A stretch of DNA of 64,000 nucleotides, from NCBI RefSeq assembly GCF_002911665.1, contig NZ_MTBP01000005.1:1-64000 (forward strand), read 5' to 3'. The notes under the pieces were generated by a model. It made no database searches. It had not been told where the DNA came from and saw nothing but the letters and a program-made list of their open reading frames with translations. The position numbers and the translations under genes are program-made. Below, piece by piece: positions 24,767 through 33,048 of this stretch; the stretch's first letter is position 1, and every line of letters starts with the position of its first letter. The stretch is from Actinomadura rubteroloni. Lineage in GTDB: Bacteria > Actinomycetota > Actinomycetes > Streptosporangiales > Streptosporangiaceae.

Positions 24767-26080
24767 TCACCGACCGTGGCGCGGCAGTTCCGCCAGGACG
24801 TCCGAGAGCCGGTCCAGGGCGCCCGCGATCCACGGCAGCGCGGCCGGGTCGGGGGCGGCGAGCGCGGCGAGGCGGTGCTCGTCCGTCGCGCCGTAGAGCA
24901 GGCTCGGCGCGACCCGCATCCGCAGCGCTCGCGGGTCGTCGCCGAACACCGCGCCGGGCAGGACGCCGACACCGTGCCGCTCCAGCAGCAGGGACGCCAG
25001 CTCCGCGCCCGTCCGGACGCCGGCCAGCGCGTCCCGCAGCGGCTCCAGGTCGGGGTAGAGGTAGAACGCCGCCGCCGGCTCGGGCACCAGCGCGCCCGCC
25101 GCGCGGAAGCGGAGCGCCACCGCCCGCGCCACGGCGGCGTGCAGGCGGCGGCTCCGGTCCACGCGCTCGGCCAGCTCGGGCGGCTCGCTCAGCGCGAGCG
25201 CGGCGGCGTGCTGCATCGGCGCGGGCGCGCTCGACCAGATCTCGCTGCCGACGCCGAGCAGGGACGTGCGCAGCGCCCGCCCGAACGGCCCGTCGGGCAG
25301 CCGGGCGACGCCGATCCGCCAGCCGCCCGCCGCGAACTGCTTGCTCAGCGCGGTGGTGACGACCGTCCGCTCCGGGGCGCACAGGGCCGCGCGCGGGACC
25401 GGGCTGGACGGGTCGTGCACGAGGTCGCCGTAGATCTCGTCGCTGATCACCGCCAGGTCGAGGTCGCGGGCCGCCGCGCACACCCGGCTGACCGTTTCCG
25501 GCCGCGCCAGCGTTCCGGTCGGGTTGTCGGGGAGCGTGAGGACGACCGCCCGGACCGTCCGGCCCCCCGCCCTGGCCCGCGTCACGGCGGCGGCGAGCGC
25601 GGCCGGGTCCGGGACCCCGCCCTCGCCCGGCGGCGTCGGGACGCGGACCGGCGCCGCGCCCGCCAGCGCGGTCTGCGCCGCGTAGGTGACCCAGCTCGGC
25701 GCGGGCACGACGACGTCGCCGCCGAGCGCGGTCAGCAGGCCGAACAGCAGCGCCTTGCTGCCCGGCCCCGCGACGACCTGGCCGGGGTCGGTGGGCAGGT
25801 CCCGGCGCGTCCAGTACCCGGCCGCGGCGGCGCGCAGCTCGGGCGACCCCGCGACCGGGCCGTAGGCGCCCCGCCCGGCGGCGGACGCCAGCGCCTCGGT
25901 GAGCAGCGGGTGGACGGGGATCCCGGCCTCCCCGAACCCGAGCGGCAGCACGGGGGCGCCCGCGCGGCGCCTGCGGTCCAGCGCCTCGTTCACCGCGAGC
26001 GTGGGCGACAGCGGAACGGGCCGGAGCGAGAATGACGGATCGGTGGTGGAAGTGCCGTCTGAAACGACGGAAACGGACAT
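24767..26080 (-). CDS. PLP-dependent aminotransferase, class I/II
   Basis: 437 residues, fold type I. The PLP-binding residues are recognisable: N186 in LPDNPTGT, D214 and Y217 in VISDEIYGDL, and the Schiff-base lysine K247 in TTALSKQFAAGGWRIG, followed by the phosphate/substrate arginines. It resembles the aspartate/aromatic aminotransferase group; the donor and acceptor are not determinable. The ATG has GGAG 11 nt upstream. It is divergent from a LysR gene, and the gap holds two inverted repeats, so the LysR protein very probably controls it. Confidence 0.88.
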   Translation of the reverse strand: MSVSVVSDGTSTTDPSFSLRPVPLSPTLAVNEALDRRRRAGAPVLPLGFGEAGIPVHPLLTEALASAAGRGAYGPVAGSPELRAAAAGYWTRRDLPTDPGQVVAGPGSKALLFGLLTALGGDVVVPAPSWVTYAAQTALAGAAPVRVPTPPGEGGVPDPAALAAAVTRARAGGRTVRAVVLTLPDNPTGTLARPETVSRVCAAARDLDLAVISDEIYGDLVHDPSSPVPRAALCAPERTVVTTALSKQFAAGGWRIGVARLPDGPFGRALRTSLLGVGSEIWSSAPAPMQHAAALALSEPPELAERVDRSRRLHAAVARAVALRFRAAGALVPEPAAAFYLYPDLEPLRDALAGVRTGAELASLLLERHGVGVLPGAVFGDDPRALRMRVAPSLLYGATDEHRLAALAAPDPAALPWIAGALDRLSDVLAELPRHGR

Positions 26081-26103
26081 CCAAGGGCTCCAAGGACGGT
26101 GGA

Positions 26104-26182
26104 AGAAAGGAGTGAACCGGCCGGTTCCTTTCTCTCAGCCTGCCCGGCGCCTAGCATCGAGACAAGCGAGTCTCTTCGATGC
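26104..26182. promoter_or_regulatory. Two inverted repeats in the aminotransferase/LysR gap
   Basis: The first dyad, 26104-26133, has arms AGAAAGGA...ACCGG and CCGGTTCCTTTCT with a perfect 12-bp AACCGGCCGGTT at its centre and a 4-nt bulge. The second, 26154-26182, has GCATCGA..GAC and GTCTC..TCGATGC arms. Both lie within the roughly 120-nt divergent region, as expected for LysR recognition and activation sites. Confidence 0.45.
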
Positions 26183-26200
26183 CGACCCCAGGGAAGTCCG

Positions 26201-27127
26201 ATGCTCGAACTGCGCAGGCTCCGGCTGCTCGCCGAGTTCGAGCGGCGCGGCAGCATCGCGGCCACCGCCGCCGCGCTCGGCTACACCGCGTCCTCGGTCT
26301 CCCAGCAGCTCGCCGCGCTGGAGCGCGAGGCGCGCGTCCCGCTGCTGGACCGCACCGCCCGCAGCGCCGAGCTGACCGACGCCGGCCGTCGCCTGGCACG
26401 CCGCGCCGAGGAGATCCTCGACCTCGTCGAGCGCGCCGAGGCCGAGCTGTCCGCGCACGCCGACGCCGTCACCGGACGGGTCGTCGTCACCGCGTTCCCG
26501 ACGGCGGCCGTGGCGTTCGCGCCCGCGCTCGCCCGCAGCCTCGCCGAGCACCGGGGGCTCACCTTCGTGCTCCGGCAGGGCCGCCCCGACGACGCGATCC
26601 GCCAGGTCCGCGGCGGCGAGGCCGACATCGCGCTCGTGGACGACTGGACCGGCACGCTGCCCGACGAGGCCCCGCCCGCGCTGGAGTTCTTCCGGCTGCG
26701 CCGCGACCCGCTCGTCCTCGCCGTCCCCGCCGACCACCCGCTGGCCGACCCGGCCCGTCCGGTGGACCTGCGCGAGCTGCGCGACGAGCCGTGGATGGCG
26801 GCGCCGCGCGGCGAGCCGTCCCGCGAGGCGTTCGAGCGGCTGCTGGACGCGGCCGGCGGCGCGCGGCCCGTCCCGTGGGAGTTCGAGGGCCTGCACGCGA
26901 TCCTCAGCCTGGTCGCGCGCGGCATCGGGATCACCGCCGTCCCCGCGCTGGCGCTCGCGGCGGGCGACGAGGGCATCGCGGTGCGGCGCATCCCCGGGAC
27001 CGAGCTGTCGCGCGAGGTGCACGCCGTGACGCGCGGCGCGAGCGTGCGGCGCCCGCCGGTCGCGGCGACGCTGCGCGCCCTCTACGCGGCGGCCCGGACG
27101 GCCTGGCCCGGACCGCCCGCCGGATGA
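26201..27127 (+). CDS. LysR family transcriptional regulator
   Basis: 308 residues. The N-terminal winged HTH (residues 1-60) reads MLELRRLRLLAEFERRGSIA, TAAALGYTASSVSQQLAALE. A helical linker (about 65-90) precedes the periplasmic-binding-like effector domain with VVVTAFPTAAVAF and SLVARGIGITAVP. ATG 26201 follows GGGAAG and matches the family start. It is divergent from the aminotransferase and probably activates it in the presence of an amino acid-derived ligand. Its stop abuts the convergent SCP2 gene (adjacent nucleotides). Confidence 0.9.
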   Translation: MLELRRLRLLAEFERRGSIAATAAALGYTASSVSQQLAALEREARVPLLDRTARSAELTDAGRRLARRAEEILDLVERAEAELSAHADAVTGRVVVTAFPTAAVAFAPALARSLAEHRGLTFVLRQGRPDDAIRQVRGGEADIALVDDWTGTLPDEAPPALEFFRLRRDPLVLAVPADHPLADPARPVDLRELRDEPWMAAPRGEPSREAFERLLDAAGGARPVPWEFEGLHAILSLVARGIGITAVPALALAAGDEGIAVRRIPGTELSREVHAVTRGASVRRPPVAATLRALYAAARTAWPGPPAG

Positions 27128-27604
27128 TCACCCCTGGTCGAACCAGCCCTGCAGCCGCGCCGCGAACAGCAGGTCGCCCGAGACGCGGATCCGGCCCGTC
27201 ATCAGCGCCTTGACCCCGTTCAGCGTGCCCGCCGACAGGCGCAGCAGGTCGGGCAGGCTCAGCGCCAGCGCGACCTTCGGACGCCCGTCCGGCGCGCCCC
27301 GGACGCTCTCGGCGCGGCCCTGCCCGATCCGGACGGTGTAGACCGCGACGCCGTCGGGTCCCTGGACGTCCCACCGGACGGCCCCCCGCGCCCGGCCCGC
27401 CTTCTCCGGCAGGAACCGGGACGCCATCACGGTGAAAAGCCGGTCGAGGATTCCGTCAATTCCGGCAGATTTGGCGAAATCACCGATCATCGCGTCGTCG
27501 ACCCCCGGAACCGCCAGCAATGCGCGCAGTTCGGCCGGCGTCCCGACCGCGTGGAGCACCTGGTCCGCCCAGCCGTCGCCGGGGTCCTGATCCGCCTCGC
27601 CCAT
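27128..27604 (-). CDS. SCP2 sterol-binding domain protein
   Basis: 158 residues. The C-terminal two-thirds is an SCP2-like lipid-binding fold: VRWDVQGPDGVAVYTVRIGQG, KVALALSLPDLLRLSAGTLN and ALMTGRIRVSGDLLFAARLQ, the usual end of the family. SCP2 proteins hold hydrophobic ligands such as acyl-CoAs or sterols. ATG 27604 has GGGAGG about 8 nt upstream and is preferred over 27625. It is convergent with the LysR gene. Confidence 0.82.
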   Translation of the reverse strand: MGEADQDPGDGWADQVLHAVGTPAELRALLAVPGVDDAMIGDFAKSAGIDGILDRLFTVMASRFLPEKAGRARGAVRWDVQGPDGVAVYTVRIGQGRAESVRGAPDGRPKVALALSLPDLLRLSAGTLNGVKALMTGRIRVSGDLLFAARLQGWFDQG

Positions 27605-27784
27605 CGTCGTCCCCTCCCTCGTCACCCGGAACTATTCAATCCTTCATCCAATAAGGTCAAGGGGGAGAGGGTTCCGTGCGTCCCGCTGTGACCACGCCCG
27701 ACATCACGTACCGTGGTGCGAAAGTCCGAGACACACGACCCCTGGCCGGCGGGCCGGGCCGACCTCTCGGGGGGAGCACGCCCG

Positions 27785-28450
27785 ATGGACGACGCGACCT
27801 CGCACACGCACCCGCACCGCCCCCACACGTTCGAGCTGCCACGCCTGCGCGCCCTGCTCCTGCACGCCGCCCCCCGGTTCCTGGAGGGCGTGATCGCGCC
27901 CGTCGCCGTCTTCTACGCCGCGTTCGCCGTCCTCGGCCTGACCGGCGGCATGGTCGCCGCCGTCGCCTGGGTCTACGGCGGGATCGCCTGGCGGCGGCTG
28001 CGCGGCCACCCGGTCTCGGCGACGCTGCTGATCGCCGCCGTCGGCGTGACGGTCCGCGCCGCGCTCGGCGTCGTCACGCACAGCGCGGTGATCTACTTCC
28101 TCCAGCCGACGCTCGGCACCCTGCTCATGGCCGTGGTGTTCCTCGCGTCGGTGCCGCTCGGCCGTCCGCTGGCGCAGAAGCTCGCCACCGAGATGGTGCC
28201 GATGCCCGAGGCGTTCCTGAAGCACGCCCGCGTCCGCCGGTTCTTCCTGCGGATCTCGCTGCTGTGGTCGTTCGTGCTGTTCGCCAACGCCCTGGTCAGC
28301 CTGTGGATGCTGTTCCACCAGTCGGTCGGGACGTACGTCTGGGCGCGCACCGGGCTCGTCGTCGGCATCGGCGCGGTCGGCGTCTTCGTCTCGGTGTGGG
28401 GATTCCGCCGTCTGCTCCGGCATGTGAACGCGCGCCCCGCGCCCGCCTGA
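27785..28450 (+). CDS. VC0807-type integral membrane protein
   Basis: 221 residues with about five or six membrane segments (FLEGVIAPVAVFYAAFAVLG, MVAAVAWVYGGIAWRR, ATLLIAAVGVTVRAALGVV, TLLMAVVFLASVPLG, LLWSFVLFANALVSLWMLF, GLVVGIGAVGVFVSVWGF). The pattern follows the VC0807/intracellular-septation-like group of unknown function. ATG 27785 has GGGGGGAG 8 nt upstream. An AT-rich stretch near 27640 may carry the promoter. A strong terminator follows. Confidence 0.75.
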   Translation: MDDATSHTHPHRPHTFELPRLRALLLHAAPRFLEGVIAPVAVFYAAFAVLGLTGGMVAAVAWVYGGIAWRRLRGHPVSATLLIAAVGVTVRAALGVVTHSAVIYFLQPTLGTLLMAVVFLASVPLGRPLAQKLATEMVPMPEAFLKHARVRRFFLRISLLWSFVLFANALVSLWMLFHQSVGTYVWARTGLVVGIGAVGVFVSVWGFRRLLRHVNARPAPA

Positions 28451-28464
28451 TCCGTCCCGTTCCG

Positions 28465-28500
28465 ACGGCCGTGAACTTTTCCGAGTTCACGGCCGTCTTT
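28465..28500 (+). terminator. Intrinsic terminator after the VC0807-type gene
   Basis: ACGGCCGTGAACT and AGTTCACGGCCGT form a perfect 13-bp stem with loop TTTCCG, followed by CTTT. Confidence 0.85.
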
Positions 28501-28717
28501 GTGTCTGGAGAACGGGACGCGCTCGGCGATCCGTCGCATCCCGGTCTCCGGTGACGGCGCGCTCGCGGGCCGTCACGCACGGCCGTCATCGGGTCCCGCG
28601 AGTCGAGTTGCAACGCTTTGATCTCAGACGTCGCGGAAACCCCATGACGTGGCAGAATCGTCGGCTTTTATCGCTAATGTCGGTGCCGATGACGGCGGGG
28701 TTTCGGGAGGAATGACG

Positions 28718-29944
28718 GTGCAGCGACGGGTGACCGCGGGAGTAAGCGTGGCGGGGGCGGCCGTGCTGGTCTTCGCGTCGGGCTGCTCCGGCGGCGAGAA
28801 GGGCGACGGCGTCACGGTCGGCGACACCGCCGAGGCCGGCGTGCCCCAGGTGACCGTCAGCCCCGGAAACGGCGAGGGTAAGGCGCTGCCCGAACGCGGC
28901 GTCCAGGTGAACGTCGCGGGCGGCACATTGCAGCAGGTCACCGTGACGCGGAAGGGCAAGCCCGTCACGGGCCAGCTCACCGCCGACAAGACGGGCTGGA
29001 AGTCCCGCACGCTGCTGCCCGGCTCGCAGTACGACGTCTCCGCGACCGCGACGAGCCCCAAGGGCAAGACCACCACGGTCACCGCGCGGTTCAAGACGAT
29101 CAAGGCCGCGAACGAGCTGCGCGTCCTCGACGTCACCCCGAGCGCGAACGAGAAGGTCGGCGTCGGCATGCCGATCCAGGTGACCTTCAACCGGGCCGTC
29201 GCCGACAAGAAGGCCGTCGAGTCGGCCCTCGAGGTCAAGTCCGACAAGCCCGCCACCGGCGCCTGGTACTGGGTCAGCGACACCCAGGTCGTGTTCCGCA
29301 CCGAGAACGGCAAGTACTGGCAGCCGAACCAGCACGTCCGGCTGCGGGCGAACATCGGCGGCGTGAAGACCGGCAAGCGGACGTACGGCACGGCCGACTT
29401 CACCCGCACGTTCCGCATCGGCGACGAGCACATCATCAACGCCAACACCAAGACGCACCGGCTCACCGTCACCAGGAACGGCGTCAAGGTCAAGAGCTGG
29501 GGCATCAGCGCCGGGCGCGGCGGACGCGTCGTCAACGGCGTCGACACCTACCTCACGACCAGCGGCGTCCACCTGACGATGGGCAAGGAGAATCCGGCGA
29601 TCATGACGTCGGAGTGGATGGGCGTCGACCCCGAGGACAAGAAGAACGGCGGCTACAAGGAGGTCATCCCGTTCGCGGTGCGGATCTCCAACAGCGGCGA
29701 GTACATCCACTCGATGGCCGCGACCGTGTGGGCGCAGGGGCACCAGAACGTCAGCCACGGCTGCCTGAACTCCCCGCCGTCCGCCGCCCAGTGGTTCTAC
29801 AAGTTCTCCTACCGGGGCGACCCGGTGGTCATCAAGGGGACGTCGCGGAAGCTCCAGTGGGACAACGGCTGGAGCTTCTACCAGATGTCCTGGTCGAAGT
29901 GGGTGAAGGGCAGCGCCCTCGACCGGACGGTCACCACCGGCTGA
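28718..29944 (+). CDS. L,D-transpeptidase lipoprotein (Ig domains plus YkuD)
   Basis: 408 residues. A lipoprotein signal peptide ends at VFASGC (C23). Two Ig-like domains (about 45-150 and 150-245) precede the YkuD catalytic domain, whose active-site motif is NVSHGCLN with nucleophile C349 and an upstream histidine in GEYIHSM. The layout is that of mycobacterial LdtMt2. It forms 3-3 cross-links in peptidoglycan outside the membrane. GTG 28718 was chosen because GGGAGG lies 7 nt upstream; ATG 28712 is only 1 nt from that site. A tail after the active site (to 408) is typical. Confidence 0.92.
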   Translation: MQRRVTAGVSVAGAAVLVFASGCSGGEKGDGVTVGDTAEAGVPQVTVSPGNGEGKALPERGVQVNVAGGTLQQVTVTRKGKPVTGQLTADKTGWKSRTLLPGSQYDVSATATSPKGKTTTVTARFKTIKAANELRVLDVTPSANEKVGVGMPIQVTFNRAVADKKAVESALEVKSDKPATGAWYWVSDTQVVFRTENGKYWQPNQHVRLRANIGGVKTGKRTYGTADFTRTFRIGDEHIINANTKTHRLTVTRNGVKVKSWGISAGRGGRVVNGVDTYLTTSGVHLTMGKENPAIMTSEWMGVDPEDKKNGGYKEVIPFAVRISNSGEYIHSMAATVWAQGHQNVSHGCLNSPPSAAQWFYKFSYRGDPVVIKGTSRKLQWDNGWSFYQMSWSKWVKGSALDRTVTTG

Positions 29945-30009
29945 TGATTGCGCGGACGGCGCGCGGGGCACGGGGCTAGGCACACCGCCCGTCTCAGATC
30001 GGGGGACCC

Positions 30010-31329
30010 GTGCCGGGCCGTACCCTGCCGCGCCGCGCGCTCCGCCGCGCCGGACGCGTCCCGCTCGCCGCCGCGCGCCGCGCGGCCCTGGCGCTGCTGC
30101 GGACGCTCGTCCGGCGCCGTCCCGCGCCGCCGCCCGCGGGGCGCCCGCGCGTCCGGATCCTGCTGCGCCACGCGTACGGGACGGGCGGGACGATCCGCAC
30201 CGTCCTCGCCACGGCGGGCCACCTCGCGCGCGACCACGACGTGGAGATCGTCAGCCTGCTGAAGGAGAAGGACGCGCCGTTCTTCCCGCTGCCGCCGGGC
30301 GTCGCGGTGTCCTTCGCCGACGACCGGACCGTCCCGCCGGGCCGCGCCGCGCGCCTGCTGGGACGCCTGCCGAGCCTGCTGTTCTCGGTCGGCGGGAACC
30401 GCGCCACGCGCGAGACGCTGTGGACGGACCTGCGGGTCGCGCGGCTGCTCCTGGCCGGAAACGCCGACGTGCTCGTCGGCACCCGGCCCGCGCTGAACCT
30501 GCTCGCCGCCGAGATCGCCCCGCCCGGCGCGGTGACGATCGGGCAGGACCACATGAACCTGCGGGCCTACCCGCCCGCGATGCGCGCGGCGATCCGGCGC
30601 GCCTACCCCCGGCTGACGGCGCTGGCCGTGCTCACCGAGGCGGCCCGCGCGGAGTACGCGGCGGCGCTGGCCGGGACGGCGGTCCGGATCGTCCGGATCC
30701 CGAACGCGCTCGCCACCCCGCCCGGCGCCCCGTCGCGCCGCACGGCGAAGGTCGTGCTCGCGGCGGGCCGGCTGACCCGGCAGAAGGGCTTCGACCTGCT
30801 GCTGCGCGCCTACGAGCCGCTGTCCGCCGAGCATCCGGACTGGACGCTGCGGATCTTCGGCTCCGGCCCGCACCGCGCCCGGCTCGCCAGGCGCATCGCC
30901 GCGCGGGGCCTCACCGGGCGCGTCGAGCTGAACCCCCGCACGGCCGACCTGCCGGGGGAGATGGAACGGGCGGCGGTCTATGTGCTCTCGTCCCGGTTCG
31001 AGGGGATGCCGATGGTCGTGCTGGAGGCGATGAGCAAGGGCCTGCCGGTCGTCGCGTTCGACTGCCCGACCGGCCCGGCCGAGATGATCTCCCACGAGAG
31101 CGACGGGCTGATCGTCCCGCCCAAGGACGTCGCCGGGCTCACCGCCGCGCTGCGCCGCCTCATGACGGACGGCGACCTGCGCGACGAGCTGGGCGAGCGG
31201 GCGCGCGCGTCCGTCCGCGCCTACGACCCGGAGTGGATCGTCCCGCGCTGGACCGACCTCATCGACGAGCTGCTGGCCCCGCGCCGGCGCCGTCCGGTCA
31301 CACGGCCAGTGCCAGGGCCGTCCCGGTGA
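30010..31329 (+). CDS. Glycosyltransferase, GT4 family
   Basis: 439 residues, GT-B fold. The N-terminal domain opens with VRILLRHAYGTGGTIRTVL after a basic leader. The C-terminal domain has VVLAAGRLTRQKGFDLLLRA and the nucleotide-sugar motif SSRFEGMPMVVLEAMSKGLPVV (E-x7-E). The family transfers sugars with retention of configuration, for example in teichoic acid or cell-surface polymer synthesis; no neighbour fixes the acceptor. The Arg-rich N terminus may be extra, since later starts exist. The last 32 nt overlap tail-to-tail with the convergent crcB gene. Confidence 0.88.
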   Translation: MPGRTLPRRALRRAGRVPLAAARRAALALLRTLVRRRPAPPPAGRPRVRILLRHAYGTGGTIRTVLATAGHLARDHDVEIVSLLKEKDAPFFPLPPGVAVSFADDRTVPPGRAARLLGRLPSLLFSVGGNRATRETLWTDLRVARLLLAGNADVLVGTRPALNLLAAEIAPPGAVTIGQDHMNLRAYPPAMRAAIRRAYPRLTALAVLTEAARAEYAAALAGTAVRIVRIPNALATPPGAPSRRTAKVVLAAGRLTRQKGFDLLLRAYEPLSAEHPDWTLRIFGSGPHRARLARRIAARGLTGRVELNPRTADLPGEMERAAVYVLSSRFEGMPMVVLEAMSKGLPVVAFDCPTGPAEMISHESDGLIVPPKDVAGLTAALRRLMTDGDLRDELGERARASVRAYDPEWIVPRWTDLIDELLAPRRRRPVTRPVPGPSR

Positions 31330-31654
31330 ACGCGGCGGCCAGGCCCGCCGCGACGCTCGCCGCCGCGTAGGCGACGGCGGTCCGTCCCGCTCCCGTCTCG
31401 GTGAGCCGCAGCGTCTCGTACCCGAACGTCGAGTAGGTCGTCAGCGCGCCGCAGAGGCCCGTCCCGGCCAGCGCCGACACCGCGTGCCCCGCCGGGAGCG
31501 CGGTGACGAAGCCGAGGATCGCCGAGCCGACGACGTTGACCGTCAACGTGCCCCACGGGAACGCCGACCGGTGCCGGGCCTGGACGGCGCGGTCGGCGAG
31601 GTAGCGCAGCGGCGCGCCCACGGCGGCGCCGAGCACGATGAGAAGAAGCGTCAC
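31298..31654 (-). CDS. crcB: Fluoride exporter CrcB/Fluc, second subunit
   Basis: 118 residues with four membrane segments: TLLLIVLGAAVGAPLRYLAD, FPWGTLTVNVVGSAILGFV, TTYSTFGYETLRL and VAYAAASVAAGLAAAF. GAPLRY, GTLTVNVVGS and TTYSTF are the Fluc pore and Na+-site motifs. Gram-positive bacteria often encode two Fluc chains in tandem that form a heterodimer exporting fluoride. GTG 31654 has GGGAGGA upstream and overlaps the stop of the other crcB gene (GTGA). Its 3' end overlaps the glycosyltransferase gene. Confidence 0.92.
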   Translation of the reverse strand: MTLLLIVLGAAVGAPLRYLADRAVQARHRSAFPWGTLTVNVVGSAILGFVTALPAGHAVSALAGTGLCGALTTYSTFGYETLRLTETGAGRTAVAYAAASVAAGLAAAFTGTALALAV

Positions 31655-32094
31655 CGGCGTCCTCCCGCGATGCGGCGCGTCACGGCGGAGCCGAGCGTCA
31701 CGGCGGCCAGGGCGGCGGCCAGGGTGGCGGCCAGGTAGGCGACGGCGACGCCGGGGGCACCCGCGCGGACGGCTTGCTGCGCGTCCACGACGTACCCGGA
31801 GAACGTCGTGTACCCGCCGAGCACGCCGACGCCGAGGAACGGCCGCGTCAGCGCGGGCAGGCCCGGACGCGCCGCGAGGACGGCCATCAGCACGCCGATG
31901 AGCAGGCAGCCGGAGACGTTGACGAGGAACGTCGACCACGCGAAGCCCGTCGCGGCGTGGGGGAGCGCGGTGCCGGCGCCGTAGCGGGCCAGCGCCCCGA
32001 GCGCCCCGCCCGCCGCGATGACCGCGAGCACCGGCCACGGCACGCCGGGGACGATCTGCGGTTCGACGTCGGGATCGACGGGCTCCTGCGGCAT
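31651..32094 (-). CDS. crcB: Fluoride exporter CrcB/Fluc, first subunit
   Basis: 147 residues. A short hydrophilic N terminus precedes four membrane segments with ALGALARYGAG, STFLVNVSGCLLIGVL and GYTTFSGYVVDA, the family signature. ATG 32094 has GGGAG 6 nt upstream; an upstream start at 32118 is less likely. It is translationally coupled to the second crcB. I looked for a fluoride riboswitch in the leader and did not find its conserved elements. Confidence 0.92.
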   Translation of the reverse strand: MPQEPVDPDVEPQIVPGVPWPVLAVIAAGGALGALARYGAGTALPHAATGFAWSTFLVNVSGCLLIGVLMAVLAARPGLPALTRPFLGVGVLGGYTTFSGYVVDAQQAVRAGAPGVAVAYLAATLAAALAAVTLGSAVTRRIAGGRR

Positions 32095-32319
32095 GGCCAC
32101 TCCCACCAGGACGGACACTGGCAGGGACCGTTGGCGGCGGTGCCGCGGTTCTCCCCGGACGACCTTCCGGGGGCGGCAGGCCCCACTGCCGCGACCCGGC
32201 CGATTGTAGCGACGGGCGGCGCGCCGTGCTTCGACCGCGAACCAGCGGGCATGTCACCGCATCTCAACAGGAGGACGGCGCACGGGGAACGCGCCGCACG
32301 CGACACCGAGGGGGATGCC

Positions 32320-32967
32320 ATGAAGAGGACGATCGCAGGGGCGGCGCTCCCGCTCGCACTGCTCGGCGGCACGCTGACCGCCTGCGGCGGCGGGAACACC
32401 CCGAAAGCGAACGGAACGCCCACCCAGGGGGCGCCGGACTCGCCGTCGGCGATGCCCTCCGCCGGGGATCCGAACGCGCCCGCCGCGACGCCCACGACGA
32501 CGGCGCCGAACGGGGGGCCGACGTCCCGTCCCGTGGCGCAGCCCGCGATCTCCCGCTGCCACACGTCGATGCTGTCGGCGTCGCTGGCCGCCACGGACGC
32601 CGCCGCCGGGCACCGCTACGCCTACCTCACGCTGACGAACCGCTCCGGGACGCGCTGCCGCCTGTACGGGTACGTCGGGATGCAGCTTCTCGGGTCGTCC
32701 GGCGCGCCGCTCACGACGAACGTCGAACGGCTCGGCCAGCCCGCGCCCGCCACGGTGACGCTCGCGCCCGGCACGTCGGTCCGCACGCGGGTCGGCTGGA
32801 CGGTCGTCCCGACCGGCGCCGAGCCCACCGACGGCCCGTGCGCGCCGACCCCGGCCAGCGTGCGCGTCACGCCGCCCGACGAGCTGGACCACCTCACGAT
32901 CCCGTGGACCCAGGGCATGGTGTGCGGCCTCGGACGGCTGGCCGTCACACCGGTCGGCGGCGTGTGA
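32320..32967 (+). CDS. DUF4232 lipoprotein
   Basis: 215 residues. The signal peptide MKRTIAGAALPLALLGGTLT ends in a lipobox with C22 (LTAC). A Pro/Thr/Ala-rich linker of about 50 residues follows, then the DUF4232 domain (RCHTSMLSASL, RYAYLTLTNRSGTRCRLYGY, two further Cys pairs). The function of the domain is unknown; such proteins are anchored outside the membrane. ATG 32320 has GAGGGGG upstream. Confidence 0.85.
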   Translation: MKRTIAGAALPLALLGGTLTACGGGNTPKANGTPTQGAPDSPSAMPSAGDPNAPAATPTTTAPNGGPTSRPVAQPAISRCHTSMLSASLAATDAAAGHRYAYLTLTNRSGTRCRLYGYVGMQLLGSSGAPLTTNVERLGQPAPATVTLAPGTSVRTRVGWTVVPTGAEPTDGPCAPTPASVRVTPPDELDHLTIPWTQGMVCGLGRLAVTPVGGV

Positions 32968-33035
32968 GATGCGTGAACCGAGTGGCGTTCGGTCTTGGCG
33001 GGCCCCCGCTTTAGCCCGGCGAAGGCGCGCTCGCC

Positions 33036-33041
33036 TACGAT
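33036..33041 (+). promoter_or_regulatory. -10 element giving a probable leaderless mutA transcript
   Basis: TACGAT ends 7 nt before the A of the mutA ATG, so transcription would start at or next to the start codon. No ribosome binding site is visible before this ATG, which agrees with leaderless translation. Confidence 0.45.
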
Positions 33042-33048
33042 CCGTCCC

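Noticed and set aside
32095..32260. Fluoride riboswitch in the crcB leader
   Set aside because: The expected pseudoknot elements are not visible; only a generic GC hairpin occurs.
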